Source of the DNA: Acidimicrobiia bacterium
GTDB taxonomy: Bacteria; Actinomycetota; Acidimicrobiia; Acidimicrobiales; Aldehydirespiratoraceae
Reading direction: 5' to 3'
DNA length: 64,000 bases
Assembly: GCA_022828135.1 (NCBI GenBank)
Contig: JAJEJB010000051.1
Span: forward strand, 1 to 64,000
Positions 25,305 to 34,788 of the stretch are shown in pieces. The notes below the pieces were generated by a model, which was given only the letters and a program-made list of their open reading frames with translations, made no database searches and was not told the DNA's origin. The translations under genes and the position numbers were made by a program. Numbering within the stretch: position 1 is the first letter of the stretch; each line of letters starts with the position of its first letter.

Positions 25305-26123
25305 ATGAGCCCGGAGGCGCCGGAGCGGGGGCGCCGCGAGTTCGTGGAGGCACTGGCCCGGGGGCTCGACGTCCTCAAGGCCTTCGGTCCCACCTCCATC
25401 GAGTTGACGGTCAGCGAGGTGGCCGCCCGCACCGGGCTGGCCAGACCCACCGCCCGCCGGCTGCTGATGACCCTGGAGCAGCTCGGATACGTTCGCTCGG
25501 TGGGCGGCGCGTACTCGCTCACCACCAAGGTCCTTGAGATCGGCACAGCTGCCATCGCAGCCCAGGGCCTGTGGGATGTCGCCCGCCCGCACCTGGTGGC
25601 CTTGGTGGCCCGCACGCACGAGTCGAGTTCGATGTCGCAGCTCGACGGAAGCGACATCGTGTACACCGCCCGCGTCCCGGTGGCCAAGATCATTGCGCTG
25701 TCGGTGAGCATCGGCACCCGGTTCCCGGCCGTCGCCACCTCCATGGGCAAGGTCCTGCTGTCGGAACTGGACCCCGGCGATCTCGACGCGGTCCTGGAGC
25801 AGCCGTCCAAGTCGGGCATCATCCCGCGGGTCGTGCCGTCACGGGCCGAACTGGACGAGGCCCTGGCGCGGGTGCGCGAGCGTGGATGGGCTCTGTCCGA
25901 CGAGCTTCTGACGGTAGGCATCCGATCGATCGCGGCACCGGTGCGCGACTCCGGTTGCCGCATCGCGGCGGCCATGAACGTGACCGTGTACGCGGCCGAG
26001 ACGTCCATCGAGCACCTGACCGGCGAGTACCTCCCCGCGCTGCTGGACACCGCGGCCGCAGTGACACGCGAATGGTCGAACCTGGCCATGCTGCCGGTCT
26101 CGGAGGCGCCGCCCGCGGACTAG
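25305..26123 (+). CDS. IclR family transcriptional regulator
   Basis: A 272-residue regulator. The N-terminal winged helix-turn-helix is clear (LTVSEVAARTGLARPTARRLLMTLEQLGYV), followed by an IclR effector-binding domain (IALSVSIGTRFPAVATSMGKVLLSEL and IAAPVRDSGCRIAAAMNVTVYA). The PcaU/PcaR/CatR branch of this family controls protocatechuate, catechol and hydroxyquinol genes, which fits the adjacent catabolic island. It overlaps the convergent VOC gene by 4 nt. No ribosome binding site precedes the ATG. Confidence 0.92.
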   Translation: MSPEAPERGRREFVEALARGLDVLKAFGPTSIELTVSEVAARTGLARPTARRLLMTLEQLGYVRSVGGAYSLTTKVLEIGTAAIAAQGLWDVARPHLVALVARTHESSSMSQLDGSDIVYTARVPVAKIIALSVSIGTRFPAVATSMGKVLLSELDPGDLDAVLEQPSKSGIIPRVVPSRAELDEALARVRERGWALSDELLTVGIRSIAAPVRDSGCRIAAAMNVTVYAAETSIEHLTGEYLPALLDTAAAVTREWSNLAMLPVSEAPPAD

Positions 26124-26653
26124 CGGTAGTTGTTGTTGCTGGTATGGTCGCCGGCCAGCCAGCGCCGCAGCGTCTCGTGGGCGTCGGCGGCCCGGTCGGC
26201 TGCGATCTCGTCGGCGTCTGAAGCGTCGACGGTGAACTCGATCAGCAAGCCGTTGGGGTCGTGGGTATAGAACGAGCGGCAGTAGCCGTGCTCGAGCACG
26301 AAGCTGCCCCCCTCGGGGTTCCACCCGGACTCCTCTACGCGCCGCTCGAGGTGGGCCTGGGTGTCGGCGTCGACTTTGAGGGCGATGTGGCGGAACGGGG
26401 AGGGGACGAGGTCGGGGTCGAACAGCTTCTGGTCCTCCTCGTCGGCGAACTGGAAGAAGGCCAGCGCACTGCCGTCCTGGAGGCCGAAGAAGGTGTGGCA
26501 GTAGACCCTCACCGCGCCGAACAGCTCGTCGGCCTCCGACCAGGTGGCGATCAGCGGGAAGCCCAGGATGTCCTCGTAGAAGGCCCGGGTGGCCTCCTGG
26601 TCCTTGGTGACGTATGCGTTGTGGTGAAGCCTCTGGGCGACGCCTTGGCTCAT
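26120..26653 (-). CDS. VOC family protein
   Basis: A 177-residue single glyoxalase/dioxygenase-fold protein. LHHNAYVTKDQEATRAFYEDILGFPL starts the VOC domain; likely metal ligands are the His in LHHNAYV, the His in RHIALKV and the Glu in LIEFTVD. Role unknown: it could be a ring-cleavage or isomerisation enzyme. AGGAAG, just upstream of the ATG, is a good ribosome binding site. It diverges from the two-domain VOC dioxygenase with a shared operator-like region between. Confidence 0.8.
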   Translation of the reverse strand: MSQGVAQRLHHNAYVTKDQEATRAFYEDILGFPLIATWSEADELFGAVRVYCHTFFGLQDGSALAFFQFADEEDQKLFDPDLVPSPFRHIALKVDADTQAHLERRVEESGWNPEGGSFVLEHGYCRSFYTHDPNGLLIEFTVDASDADEIAADRAADAHETLRRWLAGDHTSNNNYR

Positions 26654-26694
26654 GGTGCTTCCTTTCTTCGAGGCTCGACTTCGGCGGCCACCGT

Positions 26695-26731
26695 GTCTGC
26701 CGCCCGGTATGCGGACAGTTTACCGGCAGAC
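26695..26731. promoter_or_regulatory. Operator-like inverted repeat with motif shared with 35878-35925
   Basis: GTCTGCCG (26695-26702) and CGGCAGAC (26724-26731) form a perfect 8-bp inverted repeat with a 21-nt spacer. The spacer and the first arm base contain TGCGGACAGTTTACC (26710-26724), which matches TGCAGACAAGTTACC at 35887-35901 in 12 of 15 positions. The site lies between divergent VOC genes. A binding site for the IclR regulator is the simplest inference. Confidence 0.5.
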
Positions 26732-26835
26732 GTACAGCGATGCTGCTAAGGTGGTAGCGGGCGTAGTATCGCGCCCGGACCGGGTCGCCGCGCCAGCCGG
26801 CACGACGGGCCAATCTCAACACGGAAGGAGCCACC

Positions 26836-27798
26836 GTGAACAATCCGACAACCCTGTTGAGCGGTCACAACCACATCACCCTGAATGTGGGCGGCGCTCA
26901 AGAGGACTACGACTTCCACACCGAGGTGCTGGGCCTCAAGAGCGTCAAGAAGACGCTTCTGTACGACGGCCAAGCTCCGATCTACCACCTCTACTACGGC
27001 AACGACACCGGCGAGGAGAGCACGCTGGTGACCACGTTCCCGTTCCGCCACGCCGGCCTCACCGCCACCAAGGGCAGCGGGCAGATCAGCGTCCTCACGC
27101 TTTCGGTGCCCGAGTCCTCGCTGGACTGGTGGCGCAACCGCCTGGAGGAGAACGGCTTCGAGGTGACCGCGGTCGAGCGCTTCGGCGAGAAGCGCCTCGC
27201 CTTCCAGCACCCCTGCGGTATCGACTACGAGCTGGTCGGGGTGGCCGACGATGAGCGCACTCCCGCCACCCACCCGGACATCCCGTCGGAGTACGGCATC
27301 CGCGGCGTGCACAGCATCAGCTGCTCGGTGCGCGACCTGGAGTTGACCGACCAGTTCATGCAGATGGGCTGGGGCAGCCGCAAGGTCGAGGGCGACGGCA
27401 ACGCCACCCGCTACGAGATGGGAGAGGGAGGCCCCGGCGCCATCGTGGACTACATCCTCGAGCCCAACCGCGCCCCGGGCAGCTGGACCTTCGGCGAGGG
27501 CTACGTCCACCACTGCGCCTTCTCCGTCGACAGCCTCGAATCCCAGATGGCGGTGAAGCTGTTCCTCGAGGGCCTGGGCTACACCGACGTGTCCGACGTA
27601 AAGGACCGGGGCTACTTCTACTCGATCTACGTGCGCACCCCGGGCGGCCCGCTGTTCGAGGCCACCTACACCAAGCCCGAGCACTTCGCCATCGACGAGC
27701 CCCGGGACAGCCTGGGCGCGCAGATCATGATCTCGCCCCAGTTCGAGGACTCCCGCCAGGAGCTTCTGGCCCAGCTCGAGACCATCGAGTACGCCTGA
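26836..27798 (+). CDS. Two-domain VOC ring-cleaving dioxygenase, LinE/PcpA-like
   Basis: A 320-residue protein with two vicinal-oxygen-chelate modules. Likely Fe(II) ligands are the His in GHNHITLNVG, the His in GYVHHCAFSVD and the Glu in PLFEATYTKP. The architecture and length match PcpA/LinE and MhqO-type hydroquinone 1,2-dioxygenases, which open hydroquinone-type rings. The GTG start follows GGAAGGAG. With the intradiol enzyme downstream it forms a two-gene unit 105 bp apart. This is a second possible hydroquinone-opening enzyme besides HqdAB, so its actual substrate may be a substituted hydroquinone. Confidence 0.85.
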   Translation: MNNPTTLLSGHNHITLNVGGAQEDYDFHTEVLGLKSVKKTLLYDGQAPIYHLYYGNDTGEESTLVTTFPFRHAGLTATKGSGQISVLTLSVPESSLDWWRNRLEENGFEVTAVERFGEKRLAFQHPCGIDYELVGVADDERTPATHPDIPSEYGIRGVHSISCSVRDLELTDQFMQMGWGSRKVEGDGNATRYEMGEGGPGAIVDYILEPNRAPGSWTFGEGYVHHCAFSVDSLESQMAVKLFLEGLGYTDVSDVKDRGYFYSIYVRTPGGPLFEATYTKPEHFAIDEPRDSLGAQIMISPQFEDSRQELLAQLETIEYA

Positions 27799-27903
27799 TC
27801 CGGCACTGAGCCCGGTCCGGCACTGAACGCGAAGCCGGCAGCTGGGCGCCTTCGCGGGGGCGGTCAGCTGAGGGCGTTCGCGCCCCCTGAGAGAGGAGCA
27901 TCC

Positions 27904-28725
27904 GTGCCCAACATCACCCCCGAAGAGCACCTGGCCGAGGTTCTGGCCCGCTACTCCGAGGTCCCCGACGCCAGGCTCGCCGAGATCATGACGTGCGCTA
28001 TCCGGCACATGCACGAGTTCGTCGTCGAGGTCGGCCTGACCCGCGAGGAGTGGTTCGCCGGCATGGAGGGTCTGGCCGCCATCGGTCAGATGTGCGACGA
28101 GAAGCGCCAGGAGTTCATCCTGCTGTCGGACACCCTCGGCGTGTCGATGCTGGTCGAGATGATCAACCACCTGGCGGCCGAGGGGACCACCGAGCCCACT
28201 GTCTTCGGCCCGTTCCACGTTGACGGGGCGACGCGGCGCGAGATGGGCGACTCGATTGTGGTCGACCCAATGGACGCCGACGAGCCGCTGACGATCCTGG
28301 GCGAGGTCCGCTCGCTGGAGGGCGGGCCGATCGAGGGGGCGACGCTCGACGTGTGGCAGGCGGCCAGCAACGGGTACTACGACGTGCAGGACTCCGACCA
28401 GACCCCGCTGAACATGAGGGGCGTCTACACCACCGGCGCCGACGGCCGCTATGAAGTGCGCACCGTGCGGCCGGTGTCGTACCCGGTCCCCAACGACGGC
28501 CCCGCCGGAGCGCTGCTGGAAGCCACCGGGCGCCACAACTGGCGCCCGGCCCATGTGCACTTCGTGGTGTCGGCGCCCGGCCACAAGACCGTGATCACCC
28601 ACCTGTTCGACCGCGAGAGCGACTTCCTCGACAGCGACGTGGTATTCGGGGTGCGCGACTCGCTGATAGTCGACATGAACGGCGGCCGCTGCGACTACGA
28701 CTTCGTCCTAGAGCCGGCGGCCTAG
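27904..28725 (+). CDS. Intradiol dioxygenase, hydroxyquinol 1,2-dioxygenase type
   Basis: A 273-residue Fe(III) intradiol dioxygenase with an N-terminal helical dimerisation domain (to about residue 100) and a beta-sandwich catalytic domain. Iron ligands are visible: Tyr in SNGYYDVQD, Tyr in PVSYPVPNDGP, and the two His in RPAHVHFVV. The hydroxyquinol/chlorocatechol branch is favoured by the neighbouring maleylacetate reductase, since hydroxyquinol cleavage gives maleylacetate. Catechol 1,2-dioxygenase activity is the alternative, but no muconate cycloisomerase gene is present. GTG start with AGAGAGGAG upstream. Confidence 0.88.
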   Translation: MPNITPEEHLAEVLARYSEVPDARLAEIMTCAIRHMHEFVVEVGLTREEWFAGMEGLAAIGQMCDEKRQEFILLSDTLGVSMLVEMINHLAAEGTTEPTVFGPFHVDGATRREMGDSIVVDPMDADEPLTILGEVRSLEGGPIEGATLDVWQAASNGYYDVQDSDQTPLNMRGVYTTGADGRYEVRTVRPVSYPVPNDGPAGALLEATGRHNWRPAHVHFVVSAPGHKTVITHLFDRESDFLDSDVVFGVRDSLIVDMNGGRCDYDFVLEPAA

Positions 28726-28754
28726 ACGGCCGTTCGGCGCCGGCCGGGGGGTGA

Positions 28755-29942
28755 CTACGCGCAGGACTCGATCGCGACCGCGATGCCCTGCCCGACCCCG
28801 ATGCACATGGCGGCCAGGCCGCAACCGCCGCCCCGGCGCTTCAGGTGGTGGGCGAGGGTAGTGAGGATGCGGGCGCCGCTCGCCCCGATGGGATGCCCGA
28901 TGGCGATGGCGCCGCCCAGCGGGTTGACGATGCGGCGGTCCAGTTCGGGCCACTCCGCCAGGCAGGCCAGGGCCTGGGCCGCGAAGGCCTCGTTGAGCTC
29001 CACCGCGGCCAGGTCGGACCAGCCGATGCCGGCCCGCTTGAGGGCGGTGCGGGCCGCCTCCACCGGACCGATGCCGTAGAGGTCGGGATCGACCCCGCTG
29101 ACCGCCCGGCTCATCACCCGGGCGAGAGGAGCGCGGCCCGTCGCGGCGAGGCCGGTCTCCGACGCCAGCAGCAGCGCGGCGGCCCCGTCGTTCATGGGCG
29201 ACGAGTTGCCGGCGGTCACCGAGCCGCCCTGGCGGAACACGGGCTTCAGGTTCCGCAGCCCGTCCAGGCTCGTGTCGGGCCTGACGGCCTCGTCGCGGTC
29301 CAGGCCGGCACCGTGAGCGGGCACGACCTCGCCGGCGAAGTCGCCCCGAGTCCACGCAGAGGTCGCCTTCTGGTGGCTGCGCAGGGCAAAGCCGTCCTGG
29401 AGGGCCCGGGTGATGCCGTACTTGTCGGCCAGGATCTCCGCTCCCTCGCCCAAGGGCACCGTCCAGCGATCGGGATGGCGAGGGTTGACGAGCCGCCACC
29501 CCAGCGTGGTGGAGTGCATCTGCTGGTGGCCGCGCTCATACGGCCTCTCGGGCTTGGGCACCACCCACGGGGCCCGGCTCATCGACTCGACACCGCCGGC
29601 GATGCAAATCTCGGCGTCGCCGACCGCGATGGCCCGGCTGGCCCCGGCAACGGCCTCCAGGCCCGATCCGCACAGCCGGTTGGCGGTGGTCCCCGGCACC
29701 GAGGTCGGCATGCCGGCCAGCAGGGCGGCCATGCGGGCCACGTTGCGGTTCTCCTCGCCCGCGCCGTTGCCGTTGCCAAAGTGGACGTCGTCGACCGCAG
29801 CAGGATCCAGGGCTCCGGAGCGGTCGAGCAGGGACGCCACCACTCCGGCGGCCAGGTCGTCGGGGCGGACCGCGGCCAGACCCCCGCCGATCTTCCCGAT
29901 CGGCGTCCGCACGGCGTCGACGATGTAGACGGCTCGGGTCAC
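28755..29942 (-). CDS. Acetyl-CoA acyltransferase, 3-oxoadipyl-CoA thiolase-like
   Basis: A 395-residue thiolase. Catalytic residues are present: Cys in TTANRLCGSGLEA, His in GGAIAIGHPIGASGAR, and Cys in AAMCIGVGQG. The internal VESMSRAPWVVPKP and NPRHPDRWTVPLGEGAE segments resemble PcaF-type 3-oxoadipyl-CoA thiolases, which split 3-oxoadipyl-CoA into succinyl-CoA and acetyl-CoA. It is the last gene of the minus-strand unit that begins with maleylacetate reductase, consistent with that step. GTG start at 29942 overlaps the permease stop by 4 nt. Confidence 0.9.
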   Translation of the reverse strand: MTRAVYIVDAVRTPIGKIGGGLAAVRPDDLAAGVVASLLDRSGALDPAAVDDVHFGNGNGAGEENRNVARMAALLAGMPTSVPGTTANRLCGSGLEAVAGASRAIAVGDAEICIAGGVESMSRAPWVVPKPERPYERGHQQMHSTTLGWRLVNPRHPDRWTVPLGEGAEILADKYGITRALQDGFALRSHQKATSAWTRGDFAGEVVPAHGAGLDRDEAVRPDTSLDGLRNLKPVFRQGGSVTAGNSSPMNDGAAALLLASETGLAATGRAPLARVMSRAVSGVDPDLYGIGPVEAARTALKRAGIGWSDLAAVELNEAFAAQALACLAEWPELDRRIVNPLGGAIAIGHPIGASGARILTTLAHHLKRRGGGCGLAAMCIGVGQGIAVAIESCA

Positions 29943-31006
29943 CGGCCGGTTCCGACCGCGTCGGCGGCGCGCCCGGGCGGGCCGGTCCCCGCCGAGCGGC
30001 CGACACCAGGCCCCACAAGTCTTCGCCGCACCGGGAAGAACTGCACCGTCCACCGCTTCTGGAGCAGCCCGTAGATCCCCCTCGGGGCCATGATGGCCAT
30101 GACCGCGGCGATGAGGCCGAGGATGATGAAGCGCCACTCCTCGGCGTCCTCCAGGAACTCGCGCACGAACCAGTAGATGGCCACCCCGATGATGGGTCCG
30201 GTGGTGGAGCCGACCCCGCCGATGATGGCGATGAACACCACCAGCGCGGTCCACCGCAGCACGCTGAAGGCGGACTCGGCCCGGGTCGACGGGTTGTGGA
30301 GCAGGATCACCGCCCCGGTCATGCCGGTCCAGAAGGCGGAGATCACCCACACGACCAGCTTCGCCCTAGCCACCGACACCCCTAGGCCCCGGGCGCCCTC
30401 GGAGTTGTCGCGGATCGAGCGCAGGGCCAGGCCAAGCCTCGACCTCAGTACCAGCACCACGATGGCGGTGGCGCCCGCGGCCAGGCCCAAGGCCATCAGG
30501 TAGGTGACCGTGTTGCGGGTGTCGAGCGAGTAGCCGCCGAGCGACTCACGGGTGAGGGTCCGGACGTTGGCGCCTCCGAGGAAGTCGCTCTCCAGCGCGA
30601 TCAGCCGGAAGACCTCGGCGATCACCCAGGTGCCGATGGCGAAGTAGCCGCCCCGCAGGCGGAAGGCGAAGGCGGCCACCGGCAGCGACAGGACAGCCGC
30701 TACCACCCCGGCGAGCAGCACCGACAGGTAGGGGTCGACGCCGAAGTCCTCGGCGAAGCTCAGCAGGGTGTAGATACCGATGCCCACGAACATCTGCTGG
30801 CCGATCGACACCAGCCCCGCGAAGCCGGCCAGAAGGTTCCACATCTGGGCCAGCGCCAGGTAGTAGAGGATGGCCACCAGCGGCACCCGCAGGCTGCCGT
30901 CGCCGTCCCACCATGGCAGCAGGAACAGCAGCACGAACAGGACCGCCGACAGCGCCAGCCCGATGGTGGACTGCCGGTCGGACCGGGTGACCCGATGCTC
31001 GGTCAT
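29939..31006 (-). CDS. Branched-chain-type ABC transporter permease, LivM family
   Basis: A 355-residue inner-membrane permease with about nine helices. RLRGGYFAIGTWVIAEVFRL and the cytoplasmic-loop RSRLGLALRSIRDNSEGARGLGV are LivM signatures. It pairs with the LivH homologue to form the channel. It overlaps its neighbours by 4 nt on both sides. Transporters of this HAAT family also import aromatic acids, and the catabolic genes on both sides make that likely here. Confidence 0.92.
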   Translation of the reverse strand: MTEHRVTRSDRQSTIGLALSAVLFVLLFLLPWWDGDGSLRVPLVAILYYLALAQMWNLLAGFAGLVSIGQQMFVGIGIYTLLSFAEDFGVDPYLSVLLAGVVAAVLSLPVAAFAFRLRGGYFAIGTWVIAEVFRLIALESDFLGGANVRTLTRESLGGYSLDTRNTVTYLMALGLAAGATAIVVLVLRSRLGLALRSIRDNSEGARGLGVSVARAKLVVWVISAFWTGMTGAVILLHNPSTRAESAFSVLRWTALVVFIAIIGGVGSTTGPIIGVAIYWFVREFLEDAEEWRFIILGLIAAVMAIMAPRGIYGLLQKRWTVQFFPVRRRLVGPGVGRSAGTGPPGRAADAVGTGR

Positions 31007-31880
31007 TCGGCCCTCCTGCCCAGCAGGCCGCTCGGCTTGGTGGCGAGCACCACGAGGAAGACGATGTGGCCCAGCAGCGGCCCGGACCCGTATCCAAAGG
31101 AGACCTCGAACTGCCCGCCGACCGTATGGGCCACCCCCAGCAGCAGGCCGCCGACCAGGGTGCCCCACACCGACCCGAGACCGCCGATGACCACGGCCTC
31201 GAAGGCGTACAGCAACTGGGCCGGCCCGTCGAGAGGTCCGAAGCTCTGCCTGATCCCGAGGAAGACGCCGGCGATGGCCACGGTGGCGAAGGCGATGCCC
31301 ATGGCCACCGCATAGAGGTTGCGGTCGTTGATCCCCATCAGGCGGGCCGTCGCCGGGTCGTCGGAGACGGCCCTGAACGCCCGGCCCAGCGCGGTGCGCG
31401 ACAGCATCAACTGGAGGGCGCCGAGCACGGCGACGGCCACGACCAGGGTGATCAGCGGGATCCAGCCGACGGCGATGGCGTCGGTGATCTTGATGCTCTC
31501 GATCTCGATCGATCCCACGTCGAGACCGCGCGAGTCGGCGCTGTAGGTCTGCAGCAACGCGTTCTGGATCACCACGCCCAGCCCGAAGGTGACCAGGATC
31601 GAGGGCAGGGGGTCTGGGCTGATGGTGAAGTTGAACGCCCCCAGCTGGAGCGCGTACCCGGCGGCCAGCATGACCGGCACCACCACTACCAGCGACACGA
31701 ACGGGTTGAGCCCCAGCGCCGTGGTGACCGACACGGCCACGAAGGCGCCCAGTATGGCGAGGTCGCCGTGGGCCAGGTTCACGAAGCGCATCACACCGAA
31801 GGCGAGCGACAGGCCGGTGGCGAACAGCGCGAACAGCCCGCCCAGCAGGATCCCCTGGACGATGGCGTTGAGCCACTCCA

Positions 31881-31881
<1 letters not shown>
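31003..31881 (-). CDS. Branched-chain-type ABC transporter permease, LivH family
   Basis: A 292-residue permease with about eight helices. The start MEWLNAIVQGILLGGLFALFATGLSLAFGVMRFVNLAHGD is typical of LivH (given here only in part by motif: GLSLAFGVMRFVNLAHGD). The loop TALGRAFRAVSDDPATARLMGI is the ATPase contact. The ATG at 31881 shares one base with the livF stop. Confidence 0.92.
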
Positions 31882-32605
<724 letters not shown>

Positions 32606-32609
<4 letters not shown>

Positions 32610-33334
32610 TCGGGCGCCACTCCCAGGTAGACCTCCTGCACCTCAGGGCTGGCCATCACCTCGGCCGGGTCGCCCTCGGCGATCTTGATGCCGAAGCTCA
32701 TAGCCATGATCCGGTCCACCACCGCCAGCAGGGCGTGGACGATGTGCTCGATCCAGACGATGGTGACACCGCTGGCGTGGATGTCCCGGATGGTGTCGAC
32801 CAACTCCAGCACCTCGGCCTCGGTCAGGCCGCCGGCGATCTCGTCGAGCAGCAGGATCTTGGGCTGGGTGGCCAGGGCCCGGGCCAGCTCCATGCGCTTG
32901 CGGCCCAGCAGGGGCATGGCCCCCGCCCTGGTGTTGGCCGACGCCAGCAACTGGGCCCGCTCAAGCGCCTCGACCGCCACCGGGGTGGCCTGGGCCTCGG
33001 ACATGGGTACGCCCGCGCCGAAGACCGCGCCGACGAGGACGTTCTCGAACACCGTCATGCCCTCGAAGGGCCGCGGTATCTGTGACGTGCGGGCCAGCCC
33101 CCGTCGGCACCGCCAGTCGGACGACGTCCTGGTGACGTCCTCGCCCTCGATCAGGATCGAGCCGCGGTCCAGGCTCAGATCGCCGGTGATCAGGTTGAGC
33201 AGGGTCGTCTTGCCCGCGCCGTTGGGTCCGACGATCCCGAGCGCGTCACCCTCGCCGACCTGCAGCGACAGGTTGTCGACGACCTTCACCCCGAAGGACT
33301 TGTCGACGTTGACGACCTCTAGCAGCGGGGCCAT
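32606..33334 (-). CDS. Branched-chain-type ABC transporter ATPase, LivG family
   Basis: A 242-residue ABC ATPase. Walker A GPNGAGKTTLLNLITGD; LivG-like RRGLARTSQIPRPFEGMTVFENVLVG; Walker B KILLLDEIAGGLTEAEVLELV. The signature motif region reads PLLGRKRMELARALA, lacking the standard LSGGQ, as often seen in LivG subunits with short forms. It begins 71 nt after the solute-binding protein gene. Confidence 0.9.
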
Positions 33335-33405
33335 CCGCCCAAGCTAGCCGAGCAGCGGGACCGCTCGGATAGCGGGCAGCGTGGCTCGAGCCGCCCGGCC
33401 GGGGA

Positions 33406-34758
33406 CTACTGGATCAGCTGGAGGGGGCCGTCGATCGGATGGTCCGGCAGGAAGGTGTTGACCGCGACGAACAGCTCGAACGGGAACCGCTCGCCCTCCA
33501 CCCACTGACCGCCGACCAGGGTGGTCGTGGTCAGCTGGGGCACCGGGCCCGCGCTGAAGTTGACGTTGCCGACCTGCGTGTCCAGGTTGGTCTGGCCGAT
33601 GGCCTCGTTGAGGGCGGTCTTCTCGGTGGTGCCGGCCCGCCTGAGGGCGTCGATGGCCACCTCCCAGACCGCATGGCCGTAGCCCAGCGGCTGCTCCCAG
33701 TTGCGGCCGGTGGCCGCGATGTAGGCCTCGGCCAGTTCGTTGGCGGTCTGGCCGGTGAGCGACGACTTGGTCGGGTAGCGGTCGGTCCACCAGATCTCCG
33801 AGCTGAGCCCGGCCCCCTTGGGGTAGGTGGCGATCGCGCTGCTGAAAAGCAGCCCCTTGGCCACCGTCACCACCGGCGGGTTGAAGCCCTGCTGGAGTGC
33901 CTGGGCCTGGTAGGTGGCGAACACCGGGGGCGGCAGCACGCCGGTCACGATCTGGACGTTGTTGTCCTTGAACGACGCGATCTGCGCCGAGAAGTCCTGG
34001 GTCCCCAGGTCGAAGCGCCCGTCGTCGATGATGGTGTAGCCCTCCGCGATGAACGCGGGCGGCTGTCCGAGCTCGGGGTCGCCGAAGGCCTGGCCGTCGG
34101 GATCGCCGCCCCACAGCGCGCCGATGATGGGCTCGACGTCGGCCTGGGCCCACAGGTCCAGGAACACCGCGGTGAGGTGCTCGATGCCCCAGAAGAAGTG
34201 GTGGTTCCACACCGAGGCCGGCTCGGGGCCCGGGGGGCCGCCCTTGACGTTGACGTAGTGGGGCTGCCAGGGGGCCAGCGTCGACAGGCAGGGGGTCTCG
34301 CCCAGGTCGCAGGCCGCGGCCACCGGGATGGTGGTGTCGGGCGTGCCACCGCAGAGGATGAGATGAGCGCCCTCGGCGATGAGCTCGTTGGTCACCTCGC
34401 CGGCCCGGGTGGCGTCGGTCTCGGTGTCCTTGTCGATGATCTCGATCCGGTCGCCGAACAGCTCGCGCATCTGTCCCAGCACGAAGTCGTCGGTCTCGCC
34501 CAGGGCAGCCAGCGGGCCGGTCCGCGGCGTGACGAAGCCGACCTTGGCCGGCGGCAGGTCCGAGGCCGCCGTCGTGGTCGTAGCGGCCGCGGTGGTGGTC
34601 GTAGCGGCCGCCGTGGTCGTCGGGGCCGCGGTGGTGGTCGCCGGGGCGGCCTCCTCGTCGTCCCCGCAGGCGGCCAGCAGCCCGCCGCCCAGGCCGACCG
34701 CGGCCGCGCTGCCCAGGAACTGCCGCCTCGAGGTTGTGCGCTTGTTGGGTTGTGCCAT
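33406..34758 (-). CDS. ABC transporter substrate-binding lipoprotein, HAAT family
   Basis: A 450-residue periplasmic-type binding protein. The N-terminus has twin arginines (TTSRRQFLGSAAAVGLGGG) followed by a LAACG lipobox, so it is probably a Tat-exported lipoprotein. A Thr/Ala-rich linker of repeated ATTTTAA type (about residues 33-60) tethers a type I binding fold (VGFVTPRTGPLAALGETDDF onward). The ligand is unknown; branched amino acids are the family default, aromatic or dicarboxylic acids are likely given the gene neighbours. The ATG at 34758 has AGGAAA upstream, better than the start 8 codons earlier. Confidence 0.9.
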   Translation of the reverse strand: MAQPNKRTTSRRQFLGSAAAVGLGGGLLAACGDDEEAAPATTTAAPTTTAAATTTTAAATTTTAASDLPPAKVGFVTPRTGPLAALGETDDFVLGQMRELFGDRIEIIDKDTETDATRAGEVTNELIAEGAHLILCGGTPDTTIPVAAACDLGETPCLSTLAPWQPHYVNVKGGPPGPEPASVWNHHFFWGIEHLTAVFLDLWAQADVEPIIGALWGGDPDGQAFGDPELGQPPAFIAEGYTIIDDGRFDLGTQDFSAQIASFKDNNVQIVTGVLPPPVFATYQAQALQQGFNPPVVTVAKGLLFSSAIATYPKGAGLSSEIWWTDRYPTKSSLTGQTANELAEAYIAATGRNWEQPLGYGHAVWEVAIDALRRAGTTEKTALNEAIGQTNLDTQVGNVNFSAGPVPQLTTTTLVGGQWVEGERFPFELFVAVNTFLPDHPIDGPLQLIQ

Positions 34759-34788
34759 TGGATTTCCTTTCGGTGTCAGCACCGGCAG

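Noticed and set aside
28726..28754. Bidirectional terminator between the intradiol dioxygenase and thiolase genes
   Set aside because: A GC-rich GGCCG/CGGCC palindrome exists but it is short and without a T tract on either side.
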